Source: a bacterium
Lineage (GTDB): Bacteria; Vulcanimicrobiota; Vulcanimicrobiia; Vulcanimicrobiales; SCRA01
DNA length: 64,000 nucleotides
Direction of reading: 5' to 3'
Assembly: GCA_004297985.1 (NCBI GenBank)
Contig: SCRA01000046.1
Location: 1 to 64,000 of the forward strand
This document shows, in pieces, positions 7,712-17,052 of this stretch. How positions within the stretch are numbered: position 1 is the stretch's first letter; every line of letters starts with the position of its first letter. The notes beneath the pieces were generated by a model. The model did not search any database. It worked only from the letters and a program-made list of their open reading frames with translations, and was not told the origin of the DNA. The position numbers were made by a program, and so were the translations under genes.

Positions 7712-8650
7712 ATGGCTTCGCTCACCTACCTCTCCCCCGTTCCGTGGTCCGACGATCTCTGTTCTCCTCAACTTCCTCTCGCTAGCGCGTGCAGCGCCGT
7801 GCCAACGTGGAATCCCGCGGGCGATGCCGCTTTTGCACTCGACGTACGCGCGCATGCCGGCGGCGCGTGGACGCCGTGGGTCCCGCTGGCGAACTGGAGC
7901 CGGCGCGAGCGCAGCTCGCTCAACGGTCGCGCACCGGGCATCGCCGTTGAAACCGACGTGGTCACCTTGGAGGCGCCGGGGGAGGCGCTCCAGCTGCGCC
8001 TGCGCGATGGCGACCCTTCGGCGGTGCGCGCGGTGGCGCTAGCTGCCGCACACACTCAGTCGTACGCGCCAAGCACACAGCGCGACGAGCACTCCGTCGA
8101 CCTGATCGTGCCGCGGTTGACCCAGTACGCGCGCGAAGGCGAGCGCGGCTGGTGCAGCCCCACCTCGCTGGCCATGGTCATGGCCTACTACGCGCGGCGT
8201 TTCGACCGTGCCGACTGGCGCCTCGATGTTCCCACCGTGGCCGCGCGTGTCTATGACGCGCGCTACGGCGGAACCGGCAATTGGGCGTTCAACGTCGCCT
8301 TCGCGGGCAGCCTCGGCTTCACGGCCTTCGCCGCCTACCTCGGCGATCTCGAGCAGGCTCGGTGCTTCCTGCGCAAGGCGATGCCGCTGGTGATCTCCTA
8401 TTCGTGGGGCGACGACCGGCTCGACGGCGCGCCGCTCGCGCGCTCCGAAGGCCACCTGGCGGTACTGCGTGGTGCAACCTCGCAAGGCGATCCGATCCTC
8501 AACGATCCTGCGCAGCCGCATATCCGTACCGTCTACCCCCGCGCCCAGCTGGAGCGTCTCTGGATCGAGGGCTCCGGCGGCCTGTGCTACGTGGTGGTTC
8601 CCCACGAGCTGGCCGCCGACGCCCTGGCCCTCGCGGGCGGTCACGCGTGA
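7712..8650 (+). CDS. C39-like peptidase-family protein
   Basis: ATG 7712 is chosen because GGGGGAGAAGGGG precedes it; the frame stays open upstream to 7556 without family-like sequence. The 312-aa protein has a first half rich in beta strands and a second half with the papain-like C39 pattern: RGWCSPTSLAMVMAYY (catalytic Cys helix), EGHLAVLRG (His) and LNDP (Asp/Asn). Proteins of this kind are often secreted, yet no signal peptide is seen. It overlaps trmL by 4 bp. Substrate unknown. Confidence 0.7.
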   Translation: MASLTYLSPVPWSDDLCSPQLPLASACSAVPTWNPAGDAAFALDVRAHAGGAWTPWVPLANWSRRERSSLNGRAPGIAVETDVVTLEAPGEALQLRLRDGDPSAVRAVALAAAHTQSYAPSTQRDEHSVDLIVPRLTQYAREGERGWCSPTSLAMVMAYYARRFDRADWRLDVPTVAARVYDARYGGTGNWAFNVAFAGSLGFTAFAAYLGDLEQARCFLRKAMPLVISYSWGDDRLDGAPLARSEGHLAVLRGATSQGDPILNDPAQPHIRTVYPRAQLERLWIEGSGGLCYVVVPHELAADALALAGGHA

Positions 8651-9165
8651 CCGCCCAGCCGCAGGAGCGCGTGACCGCCTGGGAGGCCGTGGCCGACGCG
8701 CCGCTCCACCTGGCGCTGATCGAGCCGGCGATTCCGCCGAACACCGGCAACGTCTCGCGCCTCTGCGCGGCCACGGGCTGCGCGCTCCATCTCGTGGAGC
8801 CGCTCGGCTTCTCGATCGACGATCGCGCGCTCAAGCGCGCGGGACTCGACTACTGGGAGCATATGCGCTTGGTGCTCCACCCCAGTCTCGACGACTTCCT
8901 GGCGCTGGTGCCCGGCGATCGCCTCTGGCTCTTCGCCCCGCGCGCGCCGCAACGCTACGATCGTGTGGCCTACCGGCGCGGCGACGTACTGGTCTTCGGC
9001 ACGGAAGTCACGGGGCTACCCGCATCGCTGCTGGAAGCGATGCCCGAACGCACCGTGCGCATCCCCATGCGCCCGCAGAGCGTGCGCAGCATCAACCTCT
9101 CCACCAGCGTGGGAATCGCCGCCTTCGAGGCGCTTCGTTCGCTCGACTTTCCAGGACTTGCATGA
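8647..9165 (+). CDS. trmL: tRNA (cytidine(34)-2'-O)-methyltransferase
   Basis: This SpoU/SPOUT methyltransferase of about 172 aa ribose-methylates position 34 of tRNA-Leu isoacceptors using S-adenosylmethionine. Family landmarks are LIEPAIPPNTGNVSRLCAATGCALHLVEPLGF (N-terminal), FGTEVTGLP, and IPMRPQSVRSINLSTSVGIAAFEALR forming the trefoil knot. The start GTG 8647 overlaps the preceding stop (GTGA). A longer upstream frame is non-homologous. It lies in an operon with the C39-like gene and the uracil glycosylase. Confidence 0.85.
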   Translation: MTAQPQERVTAWEAVADAPLHLALIEPAIPPNTGNVSRLCAATGCALHLVEPLGFSIDDRALKRAGLDYWEHMRLVLHPSLDDFLALVPGDRLWLFAPRAPQRYDRVAYRRGDVLVFGTEVTGLPASLLEAMPERTVRIPMRPQSVRSINLSTSVGIAAFEALRSLDFPGLA

Positions 9166-9902
9166 AAACCGTACCCCGCGATGCCGACCCCGCAACCAAG
9201 GCACGTGCAGCCTTCGAGCGCAATGCACGCAGCGTCATCGCCTGTCACCGCTGCCCCGACCTGCGCGAGTACATCGCGCAGGTAGCACACGAGAAGCGGC
9301 GCGCCTACCGCGATCAGACGTACTGGGGCAAACCCGTGCCGGCGCTTGGCGATCCGATGGCGCGCCTGCTGATCGTGGGACTCGCCCCGGGGGCGCACGG
9401 CTCCAACCGCACGGGGCGTATGTTCACCGGCGACGCATCGGGGCGCTGGCTCTTCCGCGCGCTCCATCGCGCGGGCTTCGCCAATCAGCCCACGTGGGAG
9501 CGCCCCGACGACGGGCTCCAGCTCACCGACTGTATGATCACCGCTGCCCTGCGTTGCGCGCCGCCGGGCAACAAGCCGAAGCCACACCAGCTTGCCACCT
9601 GCAGCGTCCACCTCGCCGCCGACTTCGCGCTGGTCGAGCCGCGCCTACGAGTGGTTGTCTCGCTGGGTGCCATCGGCCACCGCGCCGCTGTGAAGATGCT
9701 GGAGAGCCGGGATTGGCGATTCGCCAAGCGCCCTATCTTCGGCCACGCCGCCGAGCACGTCGCCACGCGCGAGGGACGCACGCTGTACGTGATCTGCACC
9801 TACCATCCCTCGCAACAGAACACCAGCACGAAGGTGCTCACCGAGCCGATGTTCGATGCCGTCTGGACGCGCGCACGCGAGCTGGTCGACGCGACGCTAT
9901 GA
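9162..9902 (+). CDS. Family 5 uracil-DNA glycosylase (UDGb type)
   Basis: ATG 9162 overlaps the trmL stop (ATGA), giving 246 aa. Landmarks are the cysteine pair CHRC near the N-terminus and further Cys residues that would bind a 4Fe-4S cluster (LRCAPPGNKP, LATCSVH), motif GLAPGAHGSNRTGRMFTGD and the C-terminal YHPSQQNTSTKVLTEPM. These enzymes excise uracil and other deaminated bases from DNA. It shares a transcript with trmL. Its 3' end overlaps the convergent small membrane protein by 6 bp. Confidence 0.88.
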   Translation: MKTVPRDADPATKARAAFERNARSVIACHRCPDLREYIAQVAHEKRRAYRDQTYWGKPVPALGDPMARLLIVGLAPGAHGSNRTGRMFTGDASGRWLFRALHRAGFANQPTWERPDDGLQLTDCMITAALRCAPPGNKPKPHQLATCSVHLAADFALVEPRLRVVVSLGAIGHRAAVKMLESRDWRFAKRPIFGHAAEHVATREGRTLYVICTYHPSQQNTSTKVLTEPMFDAVWTRARELVDATL

Positions 9903-10163
9903 CTTGGGCAGCACGCCCTTCTGAAAGATACCGATCAGGAAGAGCACGATCATCACGCCGATGAGCGCCAGCGAGAGCGTCTTGTATCCCATCGCGCGCG
10001 CGACGATCGAGATCGCTCCCACCGCGAACGCGGCTGCCGAGAAGTAGCCGCGGCGCGCGAGCCCGGGCGCGCGCGAGCGCAGCGCCGAGGCCACGTAGAC
10101 GTTGAGCCCGCCGGCCACCACGAAGATGGCAACCAAAACGATGACGACGGTCTTGCTGCTCAT
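9897..10163 (-). CDS. Small hypothetical membrane protein
   Basis: 88 aa with three hydrophobic stretches (VVIVLVAIFVVAGGLNVYVAS; AAAFAVGAISIVARAM; LSLALIGVMIVLFLIGIF). Its ATG overlaps the aspS stop by 4 bp, so it is the last gene of the csaA-aspS operon. No family was recognised. Confidence 0.7.
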   Translation of the reverse strand: MSSKTVVIVLVAIFVVAGGLNVYVASALRSRAPGLARRGYFSAAAFAVGAISIVARAMGYKTLSLALIGVMIVLFLIGIFQKGVLPKS

Positions 10164-11917
10164 CGCTGCTCGCCTGTCAGGCGCAGGCCCAGCTCCTCGA
10201 GATTGGCTTTCGTGGCGGGGCTGGGGGCCTCCAGCATCAGATCGCGCCCCTGCTGGTTCTTCGGGAAGGCGATGACGTCGCGGATCGAGCTCTCACCCAC
10301 CATGATCTGGATGATGCGATCCACGCCCAGCGCCATGCCGCCCATCGGCGGCACTCCGTAGCGAAACGCCTCGAGCAGGAAGCCGAAGCGCTCTTGGATA
10401 TCCTCGTCGCTCATACCCAAGGCGCGAAAGACGCGCTGCTGCAGCTCCGGCGTAGTGATACGAATCGAGCCCGAGCCGAGCTCCACGCCGTTGAGCACCA
10501 TGTCGTAGTGCAAGGCGCGCGCCCTGCCCGGATCGCTCTCCATCAGATCGGCGTGTCCGGGCGCCGGCGAGGTGAAGGGATGGTGCGTGAACGTCCAGTG
10601 CCCCGTCTCCTCGTCCAACTCGAAGAGCGGGAAATCGTAGACCCAGCAGAAGGCGAACGCCTTGGGATCGCGCAGGTCCGCGCGCTCCGCCACGTCGAGC
10701 CGGAGTTTGCCCGCCACGCTGTGCGCCGTGGCCGTCTTGTCGGCCACGATCAGGATGGCATCGCCGGTCTCGGCACCCGTAGCCTCGCGCAGCCTGGCCA
10801 GCGTCGCGTCGTCGAGGAACTTCGCAACAGGTGACTTCACCCCGTCGGCGCCGAGGGCGATCCACACAAGGCCCTTCGCACCATGCTCCTTTGCGCGCTC
10901 CACCATGGCGTCGAACTCGCGGCGCGAGCTGGCGCCGCCGCCGGGCCAGCGCAGCGCGATGACCGAGCCGCCGCTCTCGAGCGTACTCTTGAAGACGGCG
11001 AACTCCGTGCCGGCGAAGATCGCGCCGGCATCGGCCAACTCTAAGCCGAAGCGCAGATCGGGCTTGTCGCTGCCGAAGCGGCGCACCGCTTCGCCGAACG
11101 AGAGGCGTGGAAAAGGCTTCTCGAGCGTGACGCCCAGCGTAGACTCGAACGTCTGGATCATCATGCGCTCCATGAGCCGCATGATGTCCTCTTGCTCGAC
11201 AAACGACATCTCGACGTCGATCTGCGTGAATTCCGGTTGACGGTCGGAGCGCAGGTCCTCATCGCGGAAACAACGCGCGATCTGCATGTAGCGCCCGAGG
11301 CCCGCCACCATGCAAAGCTGCTTGAGGATCTGCGGCGACTGCGGCAGCGCGTAGAAGGAGCCGCGCGTCAAGCGCGCCGGCACCAGGTAGTCGCGCGCCC
11401 CCTCCGGCGTTGGCTTGATGAGGACCGGCGTCTCGATCTCCAGGAAGTCGTTGGCGTCGAAGAAATCGCGCACGGCCTTCAAGTACTTGTGGCGCACGGT
11501 GAGGTTGCGCACCAAGCGCGGGCGGCGCAGGTCCAAGTAGCGGTACTTGAGACGCAGCCCTTCGTCCACGTCTTCATCGAGGTTGACGGGGAACGGCGGA
11601 ACCTCGCTGCGCGAGAGCACCTGCAGCTCCAGCGCCTCCACCTCCACCTGCCCGGTCTTCAAGCGTGGATTCTCCGTGCCGGCGGGGCGCGCGCGCACGG
11701 CGCCGCGCACGCGGATCACGTCCTCGTGGCGCAACGAATGTGCTTCGTCGAACGCGGAGTGCTCCGGGTCGAAGACCACCTGGGTCAACCCGTCGCGATC
11801 GCGCAGGTCGATGAACACCAGGCCTCCGTGGTCGCGCCGGCGATTGATCCATCCGTTGAGCTCCACGTGGCTTCCGATGTGGCTTCGGTCGATGGCCCCG
11901 CAGCCCAGCCGCTGCAT
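10160..11917 (-). CDS. aspS: Aspartyl-tRNA synthetase
   Basis: 585 aa from ATG 11917; the frame is open further up but lacks family-like sequence. It shows an N-terminal OB fold (HVELNGWINRRRDHGGLVFIDLRDRDG), class II motif 2 (ARCFRDEDLRSDRQPEFTQIDVEMSF), the bacterial GAD insertion around residues 290-420, and motif 3 (PPMGGMALGVDRIIQIM). It charges tRNA-Asp; whether it also misacylates tRNA-Asn is undecided. It follows a GT2 gene by 5 nt and overlaps the small membrane protein gene. Confidence 0.95.
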   Translation of the reverse strand: MQRLGCGAIDRSHIGSHVELNGWINRRRDHGGLVFIDLRDRDGLTQVVFDPEHSAFDEAHSLRHEDVIRVRGAVRARPAGTENPRLKTGQVEVEALELQVLSRSEVPPFPVNLDEDVDEGLRLKYRYLDLRRPRLVRNLTVRHKYLKAVRDFFDANDFLEIETPVLIKPTPEGARDYLVPARLTRGSFYALPQSPQILKQLCMVAGLGRYMQIARCFRDEDLRSDRQPEFTQIDVEMSFVEQEDIMRLMERMMIQTFESTLGVTLEKPFPRLSFGEAVRRFGSDKPDLRFGLELADAGAIFAGTEFAVFKSTLESGGSVIALRWPGGGASSRREFDAMVERAKEHGAKGLVWIALGADGVKSPVAKFLDDATLARLREATGAETGDAILIVADKTATAHSVAGKLRLDVAERADLRDPKAFAFCWVYDFPLFELDEETGHWTFTHHPFTSPAPGHADLMESDPGRARALHYDMVLNGVELGSGSIRITTPELQQRVFRALGMSDEDIQERFGFLLEAFRYGVPPMGGMALGVDRIIQIMVGESSIRDVIAFPKNQQGRDLMLEAPSPATKANLEELGLRLTGEQR

Positions 11918-11922
11918 CTCGA

Positions 11923-12852
11923 TCACTCTGCTCCTTGCTGCTTGGTTGAAGTAAGCGCGCGCTTGATGCCGCTCACGTAGTGGTACTGGTAGACGATCTG
12001 GCGCGCGATATGCGTCCAGGAGTTCTTCGGGCCCCCGCGGCGCCCCGCGCGCTCGAGGCGATCGTAGACACACGGCGCGTGCCGCAGCAGGCCGTGCAGC
12101 GCCAGCGAGACCGGCGTCATCCCCAAGTTCAACTGCACGCGCACGTCGTGATGCTTATGGTAGAAGCGCACCGTCGAGCGCCCCGCCAGCTCCATGCGCC
12201 CCTTCTGCTCGTCGTAGCCCACCGGATGCCAGTGGTAGTCGATCGCGTCGGGCTCGTAGACGATCGTGATGCCCGCCTGCCGAAGGCGGTAGCCTAACTC
12301 GAGATCCTCGTGGCCGTAACCGGTGAAGCTCTCGTCGAAGCCCCCCAACGCGTCGAGATCGGCCTTGCGGACGGAGGCATTTCCCGTCAGGAAGTAGAGC
12401 CACGAGAGCTGCTTGCGGTTGGCGGGGTGGAGCGGCTTACGTTCGTCGCGGTTGCGCGACTGGTGCAGGTAGTCCTTGAGCGAGCTGACCTGAAGCTCCA
12501 TCCCCACCACGGCGACGCGCTCCCGCTCGCGGTGGTGCGCCCAGTGGCGCGAAAGCAGATCGGGCGACGCGATGATGTCGGCATCGGTGAAGAGCACCAC
12601 GGTGCCGCGCGCGGCGCGGATGCCGGCGTTGCGAGCCATGGCACGCCCCGTGTAGGGGCCAGGGATATGGCGCAGGCGTTCATCGTTCTCGGCGACATCC
12701 GCGAGATACTCCGCGGTTCCGTCGTTGGAGTTGGAGTCGGCCACGATGATCTCGTACCGGTCTGGGGATATGTCCTGACGCAGCAGCGACGGTATCACGT
12801 GCCGCAGCGTATCGATCCGGTTGTAGGTCGGAATGACGACCGAGATGTCCAT
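11923..12852 (-). CDS. Family 2 glycosyltransferase
   Basis: 309 aa with the GT-A fold of GT2: VVIPTYNRIDTLRHVI at the N-terminus, NSNDGTAEYL, the DxD-like LFTDADII, and a C-terminal GYGHEDLELGYRLRQAG segment typical of the ED motif. It transfers sugars to cell-surface glycans at the inner face of the inner membrane; donor and acceptor are unknown. It sits between a GT9 gene (3-nt gap) and aspS (5-nt gap), in a surface-polysaccharide block. Confidence 0.9.
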   Translation of the reverse strand: MDISVVIPTYNRIDTLRHVIPSLLRQDISPDRYEIIVADSNSNDGTAEYLADVAENDERLRHIPGPYTGRAMARNAGIRAARGTVVLFTDADIIASPDLLSRHWAHHRERERVAVVGMELQVSSLKDYLHQSRNRDERKPLHPANRKQLSWLYFLTGNASVRKADLDALGGFDESFTGYGHEDLELGYRLRQAGITIVYEPDAIDYHWHPVGYDEQKGRMELAGRSTVRFYHKHHDVRVQLNLGMTPVSLALHGLLRHAPCVYDRLERAGRRGGPKNSWTHIARQIVYQYHYVSGIKRALTSTKQQGAE

Positions 12853-12855
12853 GGT

Positions 12856-13851
12856 TTACAGCACTCGCTCCAGGCCCTCGAGGACTTCTTCGCGCAGCCG
12901 AGCGAGGGACTCGGCATGTACGTCCGCCGGCTTGCGCACCACGGCGCCCGGTACGCCCCACGGGGACCACTCCTGCGAATTCAGCCGGAAGTACCGATGC
13001 TCGAAGACGACGACGGTGGGACGCCCCATCGCCGCAGCCACGTGCGTCGCACCCGTGTCCACCGTCACCACGGCAGCGCAACGCTCGAAGACGGCGGCCC
13101 ACTGCCGTAGGGAGAGGCCGCCGACGAACCGCACCTCCGGCGGGAGGAGGGTTCGCAAGCGCTCTACCTCGGAGCCCGCCTCCTTTCCGTGGGTCACCAC
13201 GACCTCCTTCCCCAAACGGCGGCGGACAGCATCGATCAACGACACGAAGCTCTCGCGCGTGCTCCCGTCCGCAAGCCAGCGCGGCGCGAAGTGCACGCCC
13301 ACGCGGCCTGAGTCGGGAAGCAGTTGTGCCGCGGCATCGCGATCCTGCTGGGTAATGGGGAGCACCAGGTGGGGATGGATGACGGTTCCGCCCGCCAACA
13401 GCACCAGCTCCAGCACCTGGAGCACTTCGTGGCGGATGGGGCGCTCAGGGTGGCGGTCGGCGTCGCTTGGGTCTGCCTCGCTGACGGCGAAACGCGTGAA
13501 GAAGTACGCGGCGGCCACGCGCGCCAACAACCGCCGCCGGTAGACGTAGCCGATGCGCACGTTGGCACGCGTGGCCGCCACTAGCCGATGGTCGCGCGAG
13601 ATGGGCGCCAGCGCTACGGTCATGTCGTAGGCACCGGCCAGCGAGCGCGCGAAGACGCGGCGCTCGCGCTCGTCCTGCGGGAGGGTGAGGACGCGATCCA
13701 CGTCTCGGCTGCCATCGAGCACGGTGGCGTTGTAGGGACTGCAGAGCGCCTCGATCCGGGCATCGGGGAAGGAACGCCGGAACGAGGCGATCGCCGGCGT
13801 GGAGAGGATGAGATCTCCGATGCGGTCCGTACGGACCAAGAGAATCTTCAC
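12856..13851 (-). CDS. Family 9 glycosyltransferase (heptosyltransferase-like)
   Basis: 331 aa of GT-B fold. The opening MKILLVRTDRIGDLILSTPAI matches the GT9 N-terminus, and VTVDTGATHVAAAMGRPTVVVFEH is the sugar-nucleotide-binding C-terminal region. Such enzymes add heptose from ADP-heptose to the LPS inner core. It overlaps the upstream GT2 gene by 4 bp. ADP-heptose synthesis genes are present at 30-33 kb, which supports the substrate class. Confidence 0.88.
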   Translation of the reverse strand: MKILLVRTDRIGDLILSTPAIASFRRSFPDARIEALCSPYNATVLDGSRDVDRVLTLPQDERERRVFARSLAGAYDMTVALAPISRDHRLVAATRANVRIGYVYRRRLLARVAAAYFFTRFAVSEADPSDADRHPERPIRHEVLQVLELVLLAGGTVIHPHLVLPITQQDRDAAAQLLPDSGRVGVHFAPRWLADGSTRESFVSLIDAVRRRLGKEVVVTHGKEAGSEVERLRTLLPPEVRFVGGLSLRQWAAVFERCAAVVTVDTGATHVAAAMGRPTVVVFEHRYFRLNSQEWSPWGVPGAVVRKPADVHAESLARLREEVLEGLERVL

Positions 13852-14747
13852 CGCGGCGTAGAGCGCTCGAGCTCTTCGAAGTAGGCTTCACGCGCCAACG
13901 CGCGCGCGGCCGCCAACTGGAGGAGGGAGAGCGGCGCGCTAACGTCCTGCACCGTGCCCAGCGCGGTCAACAGCGTGCGCGTGTACCGCGTACCGCGCAG
14001 CGCACGATGGAGGAGCGTGTGCGGCGCCGTCTGCCCGGTGGCCAACGCCACGCGCCAATGCGAGTTGAGCGCGCGGAATTGGCGTGCCGTACGGGCCTGG
14101 GCACGTGCCTGGCGCACCATGCCGGCGATGTCGTGCGCCGTTGGGCGCGGCTTGTGATGGTAGACGACGGCGCGCGGGTTGAAGAGTGAGGGAACGCCTG
14201 CATGACGCAGGCGCAGGCCGATCTCTAGATCCTCCCAGCCGTACTCGCTAAAGCTCTCGTTGAAGAGACCCACTTCGTCGAGAAGCGCGCGCGGCAGCGA
14301 GACGTTGCTCGTCCAGAAGTAGTTGCCGGAGTAGTTCTTGATCGTCCAGATGGGCGGCGGAAGCTCGTCGAAGCTTTCGACGTTGAGCACGGCGCCGCGC
14401 ACGATGGCGCGCGGGTGCTCCGCATGCATCGCCATGTGCTCGCGCACCAGTACCGGGGTGGAGAGGATGTCGTCGTCGATGAAGAGGATGATCTCGCCCG
14501 TGGCGCGCGCGATGCCGATGTTGCGCCCCTTGGCCAGCCCCACGTTCTCCTGATGGACGACGTCGAAGCGGCAGGGTGCCTGGGGGCGAAGGCGTTCGAT
14601 CAAGTCGTGCGTGCCGTCGCTGGAGCCGTCGTTGATCAGGACGATCTCGTAGCGTTGCGGGTCGTAGTCCTGGGCGAAGAGCGCCTCCAGAACGCGCCCC
14701 AGCAGATGGGCGCGGTTGTAGGTGGAGAGCTGGACGGTGAGATCCAT
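13848..14747 (-). CDS. Family 2 glycosyltransferase
   Basis: 299 aa. VQLSTYNRAHLLGRVL, INDGSSDGTHDLIERL and the DxD motif in LFIDDDIL are visible, followed by SEYGWEDLEIGLRLRHAG. It is paralogous in layout to the GT2 proteins at 11923 and 27974. Its ATG overlaps the csaA stop by one base, so translation is probably coupled. Confidence 0.9.
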   Translation of the reverse strand: MDLTVQLSTYNRAHLLGRVLEALFAQDYDPQRYEIVLINDGSSDGTHDLIERLRPQAPCRFDVVHQENVGLAKGRNIGIARATGEIILFIDDDILSTPVLVREHMAMHAEHPRAIVRGAVLNVESFDELPPPIWTIKNYSGNYFWTSNVSLPRALLDEVGLFNESFSEYGWEDLEIGLRLRHAGVPSLFNPRAVVYHHKPRPTAHDIAGMVRQARAQARTARQFRALNSHWRVALATGQTAPHTLLHRALRGTRYTRTLLTALGTVQDVSAPLSLLQLAAARALAREAYFEELERSTPR

Positions 14748-15109
14748 CAGAAGAGGCGTCCGCCGTTGGCGACGTGCTGCTCGGGGGTGATGAGGACCAC
14801 GCCGCCTTCGCCGTCCGGCAAGCCCAGCGTCAGGACTTCGCTCTTGAAGCCCGCGATGCGGCGCGGCGGGAAGTTGACCACGCCCAACACCTGCCTGCCG
14901 AGCAGACTCTCCGGTGTGTAATGCGTCGTGAGCTGGGCGCTAGACGGCTTGCGCCCGATCTCGCCGCCGAAATCGATCTCCAACTGGTAGGCGGGCTTGC
15001 GCGCCTCCGGGAAGGGGCGCACCGCGACCACGGTCCCCACACGGATATCGACGGCCTCGAAGGCCGCCAGCGGCTCGATGGTCGATTGTCCCTGCTGTAC
15101 GTGTTCCAC
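14747..15109 (-). CDS. csaA: CsaA-type tRNA-binding domain protein
   Basis: The OB-fold tRNA-binding domain begins at EAVDIRVGTVVAVRPFPEARKPAYQLEIDFG and continues with GVVNFPPRRIAGFKSEVLTLG, the CsaA signature. GTG 15109 gives 120 aa, slightly longer than the usual 110; no clear ribosome site marks the start and the frame is open to 15280. CsaA is a dimeric chaperone-like or tRNA-binding protein. It is first in an operon with glycosyltransferases and aspS. Confidence 0.8.
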   Translation of the reverse strand: MEHVQQGQSTIEPLAAFEAVDIRVGTVVAVRPFPEARKPAYQLEIDFGGEIGRKPSSAQLTTHYTPESLLGRQVLGVVNFPPRRIAGFKSEVLTLGLPDGEGGVVLITPEQHVANGGRLF

Positions 15110-15245
15110 GCGGCTGGCTACGCGCCGGGAGGCGGGCGGCCCTTTACCGCCGCGTTGAAGCCTAGGCCGCTGCTGTCCAACAAGGTTCACCTTGCGATAG
15201 AGAGAACCCGCCTTGGCTCGTTTTCGCCTTGTACACACCCCTCGG

Positions 15246-15268
15246 CCGAGAACCGTAACGATTCTCGG
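15246..15268. promoter_or_regulatory. Inverted repeat between csaA and the racemase gene
   Basis: CCGAGAA, 9-nt spacer, TTCTCGG: perfect 7-bp arms located 27 nt before the racemase ATG and in the csaA upstream region. It may be an operator or an mRNA hairpin. Confidence 0.4.
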
Positions 15269-15294
15269 ACACCACGTCATGGAACACGATCATC

Positions 15295-15999
15295 ATGCCC
15301 CACCACATCGGCATTGTCGCCTGCTCCGCCGAAGGCGCGGCGCTTTGTTATCGGACCATCTGCACTGAAGGCGCGCAGATTCTCGGCCCGCACGGCCATC
15401 CCGAGGTCTCGATGCACACGCACTCGCTCGCCGCGTACATGCAATGTATTTATAGCGGCGACTGGCAGGGCGTAGGTGAGCTGATGCTCTCCTCCGCAAG
15501 TAAGCTCGCGAGCATCGGGGCCGATTTCCTGGTCTGCCCGGACAACACCATCCACCAGGCGCTTCCTTACATCGAGCCGCGATTACCGCTACGCTGGCTG
15601 CACATCGCCGAGGTCGTCGCCGCACAGGCCGCCGAGCACGGGTTCCGGCGCCTCGGCCTGACGGGAACTCGCTATCTCGTCGAGAGCGAGATCTATCCAG
15701 AAAAGCTCTCAGCGCGCGGACTGGAATACATGCGCCCGAACACAGCCGAACGCGAAGAAGTCAATCGCATCATCATGGATGAGTTGGTTTATGGCGTCTT
15801 CAAGCCCGAGGCGGTCGCTTACCTTCAGCGGGTCATCGGACGGATGAAAGATGAGGGCTGCGACGCCGTCGTACTCGGCTGCACCGAGATCCCCTTGATC
15901 ATGAACGAGTCGAATTCTCCGCTGCCGACGCTCGATTCCACACGCTTGCTTGCGCGGGCGGCGCTACGCCGGGCGGTGCAGGGCCAGTCGAAGACTTGA
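15295..15999 (+). CDS. Aspartate/glutamate racemase family protein
   Basis: 234 aa. The two catalytic cysteines of the cofactor-independent racemase family appear in FLVCPDNTIHQ and VVLGCTEIPL, in the correct order and spacing for the RacX/YgeA branch (amino-acid racemases of broad specificity). It interconverts L- and D-amino acids in the cytoplasm. It fits the D-glutamate theme of this window. The hydrolase gene follows after 12 nt. Confidence 0.85.
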   Translation: MPHHIGIVACSAEGAALCYRTICTEGAQILGPHGHPEVSMHTHSLAAYMQCIYSGDWQGVGELMLSSASKLASIGADFLVCPDNTIHQALPYIEPRLPLRWLHIAEVVAAQAAEHGFRRLGLTGTRYLVESEIYPEKLSARGLEYMRPNTAEREEVNRIIMDELVYGVFKPEAVAYLQRVIGRMKDEGCDAVVLGCTEIPLIMNESNSPLPTLDSTRLLARAALRRAVQGQSKT

Positions 16000-16011
16000 C
16001 CGTCGACAGCG

Positions 16012-17052
16012 ATGATGCATCTCGCACCTTTACTCCTGGCCGCCACGTTGACGGCGCCGGCACCCGGCGTCGGCGAGCGCGCGCTCACGCTCACCGTGGA
16101 CGGCGAGCGGATCCCAGCCGCGTTGGACCTGCCCGACCGTTCGCCGGCCAAGGGCGCGGTGCTCATCGTTCCCGGCGCGTTCAACAGCGACGTGGACGGA
16201 AACTATCCCAATCAAAGCTTCTATCCGCACACATACGCGGACATCGCACGCGGCTTGGCGGCGTGCGGCTACGCCACACTGCGTTACGCCAAGGACGGCG
16301 AAGGCAGCGGTACCACGATCGACGATGCCGCGGCGGGCGAGCGCCACCATACGTTTGCCGAGCGCATCGTGGTAGCGCGGGCCGCGTTGCAAGCTCTTCA
16401 CGAGGTATCCGGCGATGCGCCGCTGGCGGTTGCCGGGCACAGCGAGGGCGGCCTCGTGGCGACGCTGTTGGCGGCACAGGATCCAAACGTGCGCGCGCTG
16501 ATCGAGCTGGAGGCCCCAGGCCGTCCGATCCTCGACCTGGTGCAGAGGCAGGCCTTGGCTGCGATCGACGGCTCCGAGCAGACCGGCGCGGTTTCGCCGC
16601 AGGCCGCAATCGTTGAAAAAGGGCTCTTCGCGCAAGTGATCGCGGGGGTTCGCCTCGGCGTAAACCCTCCCCCAAACGTGCTGGGCGATCCGCTGATAGC
16701 TCGCTACTTCGGCAAGCCCATCGGCGTGGAGTTAGCTTATCTACGCGAAGAAGACCGCATCGATCCCGCGCGCGCCATCGCCGGCGTTCGCCAGCCCGTG
16801 CTGATCGTCGAAGGCGCGGCCGACAACGTCGTTCCTGCCGAGGACGCGATGCACCTCAACCTCGCGCGTGTGTCGTTGCGCTTGCCGACGATGCTGAAGA
16901 TGCTCCCCGGCGATCAGCACTACTACAAGCGCGTGCCGCCCGAAACGACGCCGCTCGCGACGATGCACCTGGAAGGCGAGACGGACCCCGCCGTGGTTCA
17001 AACACTCGCGGAGTGGCTCTCCGCCACCGTATCGGCCGCGGCACCGCGATAG
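16012..17052 (+). CDS. Exported alpha/beta hydrolase
   Basis: 346 aa. A short N-terminal hydrophobic stretch (MMHLAPLLLAATLTAPAPG) looks like a signal peptide. The nucleophile elbow is VAGHSEGG, and GDQHYYK near the end probably carries the catalytic His. It resembles the S9-like/YqiA-type hydrolases of the cell envelope; substrate unknown. Start ATG 16012 (or the adjacent 16015). Its 3' end overlaps the convergent permease gene by 55 bp. Confidence 0.75.
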   Translation: MMHLAPLLLAATLTAPAPGVGERALTLTVDGERIPAALDLPDRSPAKGAVLIVPGAFNSDVDGNYPNQSFYPHTYADIARGLAACGYATLRYAKDGEGSGTTIDDAAAGERHHTFAERIVVARAALQALHEVSGDAPLAVAGHSEGGLVATLLAAQDPNVRALIELEAPGRPILDLVQRQALAAIDGSEQTGAVSPQAAIVEKGLFAQVIAGVRLGVNPPPNVLGDPLIARYFGKPIGVELAYLREEDRIDPARAIAGVRQPVLIVEGAADNVVPAEDAMHLNLARVSLRLPTMLKMLPGDQHYYKRVPPETTPLATMHLEGETDPAVVQTLAEWLSATVSAAAPR